Source of the DNA: Vulgatibacter incomptus_A
Lineage (GTDB): Bacteria > Myxococcota > Myxococcia > Myxococcales > Vulgatibacteraceae
NCBI GenBank assembly: GCA_040391605.1
Contig: JBEBXK010000055.1
Location: 1 to 24,483, forward strand
Direction of reading: 5' to 3'
DNA: 24,483 nt
The notes under the pieces are model-generated. The model did no database searches. It saw nothing but the letters and a program-made list of their open reading frames with translations, and was not told the DNA's origin. Both the position numbers and the translations under genes were made by a program. How positions within the stretch are numbered: position 1 is the first letter of the stretch; every line of letters starts with the position of its first letter. Below, one piece after another: positions 16,688 to 22,277 of this stretch.

Positions 16688-17383
16688 TTATTTCGAGTGT
16701 GAGACTCTGGTTAGGGCTACGATGAGCCCTTCCCGGCGGTCGGCTCGGGCCTCTACCTGGAACGGGCCCTCGCCCTGGTCCAGGTGGAGGATGACGCTCG
16801 GCGGCTGCTTCGCAACCAGGTCGACGTATGCCTCGGAGAAGCGGACGTAGCGGTTCACGTGGGGGTGAAGGGCCTTGTACACAGCCTCCTTTACGGCGAA
16901 GCGGAGGATCACCTCCTCCCAGCGGCGCTCGGCGGGGAGGGTGAGGATCCGCCGCTCCTCCTCGGGGCGGAGGATCCGGCTGGCGATGGACATCCGCTCG
17001 GGGGAGGGCTCCTCGAGGTCGAGGCCCAGGGTCCCGGCGGCGGCCGGGGCCAGGAGCGCCGCTGCCATGCCTCGTTTGTGGGCGATGGTGCCGCTGAGGG
17101 AGGGGGGCAGCAGCGGCTCGCCCCTGGGGCCGCGCAGCACCGCGCCCAGCTCGAGGCCCAGCTTGTGGGCGGCGAGGCGGAGGGCCAGCCTGCCCCCGGT
17201 GAACTCGATCTGTCGACGTCCTGCGAGGGAGCGGGCCACGGCCTCCTCCTCGGGGTGCAGGGTCCGGAGCACGGCGGCTGGGACGGCGTCGACGCCCTGA
17301 GGCAGGTGGACGGCGACCAGCGTCCCGAAGGGCGTGACCTCGGCGAAGGCAGGGCGGAAGGCCTGGGAGGCGGCGGCTCTCAT
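16688..17383 (-). CDS. 4'-phosphopantetheinyl transferase, EntD/Sfp type
   Basis: This 231-residue enzyme would transfer the phosphopantetheine arm of CoA to a Ser on acyl, peptidyl or aryl carrier proteins. Motifs in order: RRQIEFTGGRLALRLA (about 56-72, CoA-binding region of the Sfp/EntD group), GTIAHKRGMAAALLAP (98-113, P1), GTLGLDLEE (117-125, P2, with metal ligands Asp122 and Glu124) and RFAVKEAVYKAL (161-172, P3, with Lys165, Glu166 and Lys170). All catalytic positions are present. Length fits the EntD group. The chosen start is the ATG whose complement is CAT 17381-17383; the frame is open 40 codons further upstream, but that part is Arg-rich and shows no family resemblance. It is divergent from the ArsA-like gene. 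No carrier-protein or synthase gene lies in the window, so its substrate (fatty acid synthase ACP, polyketide or peptide synthase) is unknown. Confidence 0.87.
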   Translation of the reverse strand: MRAAASQAFRPAFAEVTPFGTLVAVHLPQGVDAVPAAVLRTLHPEEEAVARSLAGRRQIEFTGGRLALRLAAHKLGLELGAVLRGPRGEPLLPPSLSGTIAHKRGMAAALLAPAAAGTLGLDLEEPSPERMSIASRILRPEEERRILTLPAERRWEEVILRFAVKEAVYKALHPHVNRYVRFSEAYVDLVAKQPPSVILHLDQGEGPFQVEARADRREGLIVALTRVSHSK

Positions 17384-17550
17384 CGATAGATTCCGGTGGA
17401 GAGAATAACGTGCCCAACGCCTGCGGGCCGCGATAGTCTTCGTTCTGACGGTTCCAGGAGTTCCCGTCGGCTGCCGGCGGTTTGAGGGTTTGAGAAAGAG
17501 CACCTGGCCGGATCCCGTCCGGCCCCGAGGCGATCGGAGAACAGCGCTCG
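17384..17550. promoter_or_regulatory. Divergent intergenic region between phosphopantetheinyl transferase and ArsA-like genes
   Basis: These 167 bases must hold the promoters of both divergent genes. No convincing -35/-10 pair was found on either strand. The one clear structure is an exact 7-bp inverted repeat, GGCCGGA (17506-17512) and TCCGGCC (17518-17524), around TCCCG. It lies 26 bases before the TTG start of the ArsA-like gene and just before its GGAGA ribosome site (17536-17540). It could be an operator or a 5' leader hairpin. Confidence 0.4.
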
Positions 17551-18495
17551 TTGGAACAGCTCCTCGATAGACGACTCATCCTCATCACCGGAAAGGGCGG
17601 CGTAGGCAAGAGCACGGTGGCTGCCGCCCTGGCCCTCGTCGCCTCGCGCGCCGGCAAGCGGGCCGTGGTCTGCGAGATCGAGGGCCCGTCGGCGGTCTCC
17701 AGGCTGCTGGGGATCGGGGGGGCCGAGAGCCACGCGCCCCAGCCCATCGGCGACGGGGTTCACCTGGCCGTCCTCACGGCTGACGACGGCCTCCGCTCCT
17801 ACCTCTCGGACAAGATCCGCCTCTCCGGCGTCGTGGACCTGGTCTTCAAGCAGCCTGCGGTGGGCCGCTTCTTCCGCGCGGCGCCGGCCTTCGCGGAGAT
17901 GGGCCTCCTCTACGCCATCTCGAAGCTGGTGGATCAGAAGGACGAGGCGGGGCGCCCCCGCTGGGATCATGTGATCGTCGATCTCCCCGCCTCCGGCCAC
18001 GCCATCGGCATGTTGGAGGCCCCCTTCATCGGCAAGCGCATCTTCCTCGCCGGCCCGGTTCGGACCCTCTGTGAGTCCATGGAGCGGATGCTCCTGGACC
18101 ACTCCCTCTCGACCTGCGCGGTGGTGACCCTCCCCGAGGAGCTCCCGGTGAACGAAGCGTTGGAGCTGGCGGCCAGGCTCCGGGGGCGAGGCCTGCGGGT
18201 GGAGGCGGTGCTGGCCAACGCCGTGGAGTCTCCGGCCCTCTCCCCCGAGGAGGAGGCGATCGTGGAGCGGCTGCGGGCCGCGGCCCCTCGCCCGATCCTC
18301 GAGGGGGCCGCCGTGGCGGCGAGGCGCGCCGCCAGGGGGAGCGCCATCCTCGGCAGGCTCGCCGCCGGCCTGCGCAAGGCCCCGGTGCCGATCCCCTTCC
18401 GCCAGGAGCGCGGCCGCGAGCTGGTGAAGGCCATCGCGGAGGAGCTCGAGGCCTCCGCCAAACCCCCTGCTATGCCGGCCGGAAATCAGCTATAG
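17551..18495 (+). CDS. ArsA/GET3-like anion-transporting ATPase family protein
   Basis: This 314-residue cytoplasmic P-loop ATPase has a deviant Walker A, GKGGVGKST (14-22, signature Lys15), typical of the SIMIBI/ArsA/MinD class. VICEIEG-type switch residues appear as VCEIEGPSAVSRLLG, the family signature as VDLPASGHAIGML, and VTLPEELPVNEALEL matches the ArsA PEE-N motif. The protein is one ATPase half, so it would work as a dimer. It lacks the Cys cluster of arsenite-binding ArsA and has no ars neighbours, so arsenite efflux is not supported. Bacterial proteins of this type are often of unknown role, and many genomes carry two in tandem; only one is here. The start is TTG with GGAGA ten bases upstream; no ATG or GTG precedes the P-loop in this frame. 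A RIO-type kinase follows 91 bases later. Confidence 0.82.
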   Translation: MEQLLDRRLILITGKGGVGKSTVAAALALVASRAGKRAVVCEIEGPSAVSRLLGIGGAESHAPQPIGDGVHLAVLTADDGLRSYLSDKIRLSGVVDLVFKQPAVGRFFRAAPAFAEMGLLYAISKLVDQKDEAGRPRWDHVIVDLPASGHAIGMLEAPFIGKRIFLAGPVRTLCESMERMLLDHSLSTCAVVTLPEELPVNEALELAARLRGRGLRVEAVLANAVESPALSPEEEAIVERLRAAAPRPILEGAAVAARRAARGSAILGRLAAGLRKAPVPIPFRQERGRELVKAIAEELEASAKPPAMPAGNQL

Positions 18496-18586
18496 GTACT
18501 TCCGCCAGGCGCCCCACCCCTCTCCCTCCCACTCTCATGGAGACCCCGACGACGCGCCCTTGTAGCGGCGTCCGCCTCGCCACCAC

Positions 18587-20287
18587 ATGAACGACAACCT
18601 CGAGCTCCTCCTGGTCGACGGCATCGTCGACGAAATCGTCTCCCGTCTGAAGAGCGGCAAGGAGGCCGACGTCTGGCTGGTCCGCCACGGCGGCGAGCTG
18701 ATCGCGGCCAAGCTCTACAAGGAGCGGGCGACCCGTAGTTTCAAGAACAACGCCGGCTACACCGAAGGCCGGAGGTCGCGGAACTCCCGCACCCAACGCG
18801 CCATCGACAAGGGCTCGCGCTTCGGGCAGCAGGCCGCGGAGGACGCCTGGAAGTCCGCCGAGGCCGACTCCCTCTACAAGCTCCACGCCGCTGGCGTGCG
18901 GGTGCCGACGCCGGTGATGTTCTACGAGGGCGTGCTCCTGATGGAGCTGATCCTCGGGGCCGACGGCCAGACCGCGCCGCGCCTCATCGACGTCAGCTTC
19001 ACGGCGGCGGAGGCGGGCGCCCTCTACGCGGACCTCCGCTCCCAGATCGTGAAGATGCTCTGCTGCGATCTGATCCACGGCGATCTCTCGCCCTACAACG
19101 TGCTCCACGCCGCCTCGGGTCCGACGATCATCGACTTCCCGCAGACGGTGGCGGCGGCGGCGAACAGCCAGGCCGCCTTCTACTTCCGCCGCGACTTCGA
19201 GAACATCCGTCAGTTCCTGGCCGGCTTCGATCGCAGCCTCCTCGGCCGCGCCGGCGACGTCCGCGAGATCTGGCGCACCTACGAGCGCCGCGAGCTCACC
19301 CCCGACTTCGAGCCCACCGGCAAGATCCCGGACGAGCCGAAGAAGGCGGCGCCCAACGCCAGCGAGCTGGAGTCGCTCCTCGACTTCCTGCAGGAGGACG
19401 ACTCCGGCACCGGCCGCCGCCGCGATGGCTTTCGCGGCGGCCGATCGACTCGCTCCGGCGCCGGTGGAGGCCGCGACGGCGCGCCACGCCATGGAGGCGG
19501 GCCGGGCCGCGACGCACCGCGGGCCGCCGACGGGAGGCCCGTCTCCCACGGTGGCGGGCAGCGACCCCTAGGCATTGGGGGCAACGCGACGGCCCAACCA
19601 CGAGGCCCCGGCGCCGACGAGCTGCCGCCCCGCGATCGAGACGTGCGCCGCAGCCACGCAGGTCCAGGCGATCGCCCTCCTCGTGAACGAGACACACGCC
19701 GCGGCCACGCGGGACCGGGCACAAGTCCCCCACACGAACGAGAAGCACGCCCCAACCACGCAGGCCCAAGCGATCGCCCCCCACGCGAGCGAGATAGGCG
19801 CTCCGGCCATGCAGGCCCAAGCGATCGGCCCTCGCGCGAACGGGACGCACGCCCTGGCCACGCAGTCCCAGGCGATCGCCCATCGAGCGAACGAGGCGCA
19901 CGCCCCGGCCACGCAGGCGGAGGCGATCGCCCGCCTCGCGATCGAGACGAGCGCCGGGGCCACGCGGCGCGGGGCGATCGAACGTCCGGTGAGCGCGACG
20001 AGCGTCCCAGCCAGGCGCTCCCGATCGATCGGCCGCGGCACGAACGTAGCAGCCGACGCGACCCTGCCTCCGGCGATCGGAATCGGCGACAGGATGAGAG
20101 CGGCAGGCGCCGCGACTTCGGCGATCGGCAGCCATCGACCCATCCCGATGGCGGCGGGGGCGATCGTCCGCCTCGCAGGCCCGAAGGGGAGGATCGGCCG
20201 CCCCGTGGCGGCGCAGGCGGTGGCCGACGAGGTGCCGTGCCTCCCCCCGTGGTGGTGCACGTTCGCCGACTGACCCCGCCGAATTAA
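18587..20287 (+). CDS. RIO1-type serine kinase with long Arg/Pro/Gly-rich tandem-repeat tail
   Basis: This 566-residue protein has a RIO-family atypical kinase domain at about 1-245. It shows the ATP-loop replacement SGKEADVWLV (23-32), ATP-binding Lys42 in AAKLYK, a RIO1-like loop SFKNNAGYTEGR, the catalytic loop LIHGDLSPYNVL (Asp166, Asn171) and IIDFPQTV with the metal-binding Asp183. All key residues are present, so it should bind ATP and be active. In eukaryotes and archaea RIO1 acts in small-subunit ribosome maturation; the bacterial role is not established. After residue 265 the protein becomes low-complexity, very rich in Arg, Gly, Pro, Asp and His, with about ten units of a 17-residue repeat. 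The extreme C-terminus is VVVHVRRLTPPN. No ribosome-binding site is visible before the ATG, but the kinase motif 23 residues in supports this start. Confidence 0.85.
   Translation: MNDNLELLLVDGIVDEIVSRLKSGKEADVWLVRHGGELIAAKLYKERATRSFKNNAGYTEGRRSRNSRTQRAIDKGSRFGQQAAEDAWKSAEADSLYKLHAAGVRVPTPVMFYEGVLLMELILGADGQTAPRLIDVSFTAAEAGALYADLRSQIVKMLCCDLIHGDLSPYNVLHAASGPTIIDFPQTVAAAANSQAAFYFRRDFENIRQFLAGFDRSLLGRAGDVREIWRTYERRELTPDFEPTGKIPDEPKKAAPNASELESLLDFLQEDDSGTGRRRDGFRGGRSTRSGAGGGRDGAPRHGGGPGRDAPRAADGRPVSHGGGQRPLGIGGNATAQPRGPGADELPPRDRDVRRSHAGPGDRPPRERDTRRGHAGPGTSPPHEREARPNHAGPSDRPPRERDRRSGHAGPSDRPSRERDARPGHAVPGDRPSSERGARPGHAGGGDRPPRDRDERRGHAARGDRTSGERDERPSQALPIDRPRHERSSRRDPASGDRNRRQDESGRRRDFGDRQPSTHPDGGGGDRPPRRPEGEDRPPRGGAGGGRRGAVPPPVVVHVRRLTPPN
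19616..20122 (+). repeat. 51-bp tandem repeat encoding the tail of the RIO kinase
   Basis: Units of 17 codons follow the pattern DRPPRERDxRRGHAGPG. Clear 51-base units start at 19670, 19721, 19772, 19823, 19874, 19925 and 19976. They are preceded by a related 18-codon unit at 19616 and followed by degenerate 16-codon units at 20027 and 20075. Most units begin with GATCG. Copies are diverged from each other, so the array is old rather than freshly expanded. Frame is kept throughout. Confidence 0.85.
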
Positions 20288-20352
20288 GGAGCTGCGGCGA
20301 AAGAAGAGCTCCGGGGTTAAGTAGCTCCCTTTGCCCTTGCGACAGCGGGAAG

Positions 20353-22152
20353 ATGCTCCGACACCTTCGCTCCAATTTTGCGCAGGCCCCCCGCACGCTG
20401 GCGCTGGTCTGGCAGAGCTCCCGCTGGACCACCATCGCCCTGGCCGCCCTCACGGTGGCGGCGGCGATGCTGCCGCTGCTGGTGGCCTACCTGGGCAAGC
20501 GGATCATCGACGCGGTGGTGGCCGGCTCGCCCTCCGAGGCGCTGCGCTGGGTGCTCCTCGAGCTGGCGGTGATCGCGGCCCAGGCCATGGCCCAGCGCGG
20601 GCTCTCCCTGCTGCGGTCGGTGCTGGGGGCCAGGCTGGCCCTCGACGTGAACCTGCAGATCCTCGAGAAGGCGCAGACCCTCGAGCTGCGGCACTTCGAA
20701 GATCCCACCTTCTACGACCAGCTCACCAAGGCCAGGCGCGAGGCGTCGTCCCGGCCGATCTCGGTGGTCACCGAGCTCTTCCAGCTCTTCCAGAACACCC
20801 TCACCCTGGCGGGTTACGGCGTCCTCCTCCTGCAGTTCAGCGGGCTGGCGGTGCTGGGGCTGCTTGCCGCCACCATCCCTGCCACCATCGCGGAGATGCG
20901 CTTCTCCGGTCAGGCCTTCCGCCTCCGGAACTGGCGGGCGCCCGAGGGGCGCAAGCTCAACTACCTCGAGCACGTCCTGGCCAACGACGGCCACGCCAAG
21001 GAGGTCCAGCTCTTCGGTCTGGGCCCCATGCTCCTCAGCCGCTACCGGGCGCTGGGCGAGACCCTCTACCGGGAGGACACCGCCCTGGCCCGGCGGCGGG
21101 CGGTCTGGGCGTATCTCCTCTCGCTCCTGGGGGTCGGGGCTTTCTACGCCTGCTACGCCGTCCTCGCGCTGGCGGCCGCCACGGGCTCCATCACCCTGGG
21201 TGAGCTCACCCTCTATGTGGTCGCCTTCCGCCAGGGACAACAGGCCTTCCAATCGATCCTCACCGCGGTGGGTGGCATGTACGAGGACAACCTCTACATG
21301 TCGAACCTCTTTCAATTCTTCGCCATCCCCACCGGAGCCGGCGCGCGCGAGGCCTCCCTCAATGGCGCCGAGGCGGAGGCGATCCCGCGCCCCGGCGAGG
21401 AGGGCATCCGCTTCGAGCACGTGAGCTTCCGCTATCCGGGCCTCGATCGTTGGGCCCTGCGCGACATCGACCTCTTCATCCCCGCCGGCCAGAGCCTCGC
21501 CCTCGTCGGCGAGAATGGCGCCGGGAAGACGACCTTCATCAAGCTCCTCTCCCGGCTCTACGAGCCCACCGAGGGGAGGATCCTCCTGGACGGCAAGGAT
21601 CTCGCCGACTGGGATCCCGCCGCCCTCCGCAGCCGCATCGGCGTCGTCTTCCAGGACTTCAACCGCTACCAGCTCACCGTCCGTGAGAACGTCGGCGTGG
21701 GCAGCGTCGACAACATGGCCGACGATCTACGGCTGGAGCGCGCCATCGAGCGCGGCGGCGCCACCGACGTGGTGGAGACCCTGGGCGACGGCCTCGAGAC
21801 CCAGCTCGGCCGCTGGTTCCACTCCGGCGCGGAGCTCTCCGGCGGCCAATGGCAGAAGATCGCCCTCGCCCGGGCGTTCATGCGGGACGAGGCCGACATC
21901 CTCGTCCTCGACGAGCCCACCGCCGCCCTGGACGCCAAGGCGGAGGCCGCCGTCTTTGAGCGCTTCCGCACCCTGGCCAAGGATCGGACGACCATCGTGA
22001 TCTCCCATCGCTTCCCCACGGTGCGCGCCGCCGATCGCATCGTGGTCATCGAGCAGGGCCGGATCGTCGAGGAGGGATCCCACGACGAGCTGGTGGCCGC
22101 CGACACCCGCTACCACCGCCTCTTCACACTCCAGGCCTCCGGCTATCTGTGA
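20353..22152 (+). CDS. ABC exporter half-transporter (fused membrane and ATPase domains)
   Basis: This 599-residue protein has an N-terminal six-helix exporter membrane domain (about 20-320) and a C-terminal nucleotide-binding domain. ATPase motifs: Walker A GENGAGKTT (386-394), Q-loop VVFQDFNRYQLTVREN, signature LSGGQWQ (495-501), Walker B ILVLDEP (516-522, catalytic Glu521) and H-loop His552 in VISHRF. It should work as an inner-membrane homodimer. The Trp after LSGGQ is common in peptide and lantibiotic exporters of the SpaT/NisT type, but no peptide, protease or modification gene adjoins it, and there is no N-terminal C39 peptidase domain. The substrate is unknown. The ATG at 20353 has only a weak GGGAAG in front. 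The 65 bases after the kinase gene contain GGAGCT and AGCTCC copies that could form small hairpins. Confidence 0.88.
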   Translation: MLRHLRSNFAQAPRTLALVWQSSRWTTIALAALTVAAAMLPLLVAYLGKRIIDAVVAGSPSEALRWVLLELAVIAAQAMAQRGLSLLRSVLGARLALDVNLQILEKAQTLELRHFEDPTFYDQLTKARREASSRPISVVTELFQLFQNTLTLAGYGVLLLQFSGLAVLGLLAATIPATIAEMRFSGQAFRLRNWRAPEGRKLNYLEHVLANDGHAKEVQLFGLGPMLLSRYRALGETLYREDTALARRRAVWAYLLSLLGVGAFYACYAVLALAAATGSITLGELTLYVVAFRQGQQAFQSILTAVGGMYEDNLYMSNLFQFFAIPTGAGAREASLNGAEAEAIPRPGEEGIRFEHVSFRYPGLDRWALRDIDLFIPAGQSLALVGENGAGKTTFIKLLSRLYEPTEGRILLDGKDLADWDPAALRSRIGVVFQDFNRYQLTVRENVGVGSVDNMADDLRLERAIERGGATDVVETLGDGLETQLGRWFHSGAELSGGQWQKIALARAFMRDEADILVLDEPTAALDAKAEAAVFERFRTLAKDRTTIVISHRFPTVRAADRIVVIEQGRIVEEGSHDELVAADTRYHRLFTLQASGYL

Positions 22153-22277
22153 CAGGGCCGTGAAGCACAGCCTTGGGGACATCTACGGAGAAGGATTCTT
22201 GCAGCCGCGTCGGGCGTTCCTCCCTGGATCCGGTGCGGCCCTTCCCTCGCGGCCCGGCTTCCTATAGACAGCGCGCA

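Larger units (their letters stand above)
14557..16700. other. Tract of lower GC content than its surroundings
   Basis: By hand count, the 60 bases from 14461 hold 43 G/C, those from 14581 hold 30, and those from 16321 hold 27. The lower-GC tract covers the NIDO-like end of paralogue 4, all of the propeller gene and the convergent intergenic region. Composition returns to normal inside the phosphopantetheinyl transferase gene. No integrase, insertion sequence end or tRNA marks its borders. Confidence 0.7.

Noticed and set aside
14557..16700. Lower-GC tract considered as a mobile element or prophage
   Set aside because: No integrase, transposase, terminal repeats or attachment site. It starts inside a gene at a domain border, and the local Asp codon-context habit matches the rest of the window.
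19660..20080. Repeated GGCGATCGCC-like palindromes resembling the cyanobacterial HIP1 site
   Set aside because: They recur every 51 bases because each repeat unit encodes Gly-Asp-Arg-Pro. They are not dispersed intergenic palindromes.
19616..20122. Regularly spaced repeats considered as a CRISPR array
   Set aside because: The units are contiguous with no spacers, diverged, in frame and part of a protein; there are no cas genes.
19296..20453. Long frames on both strands across the kinase tail repeats, with repeat-like translations
   Set aside because: A 51-base repeat free of stops in one frame tends to be open in others. Only the frame continuous with the RIO kinase domain has a recognisable protein.
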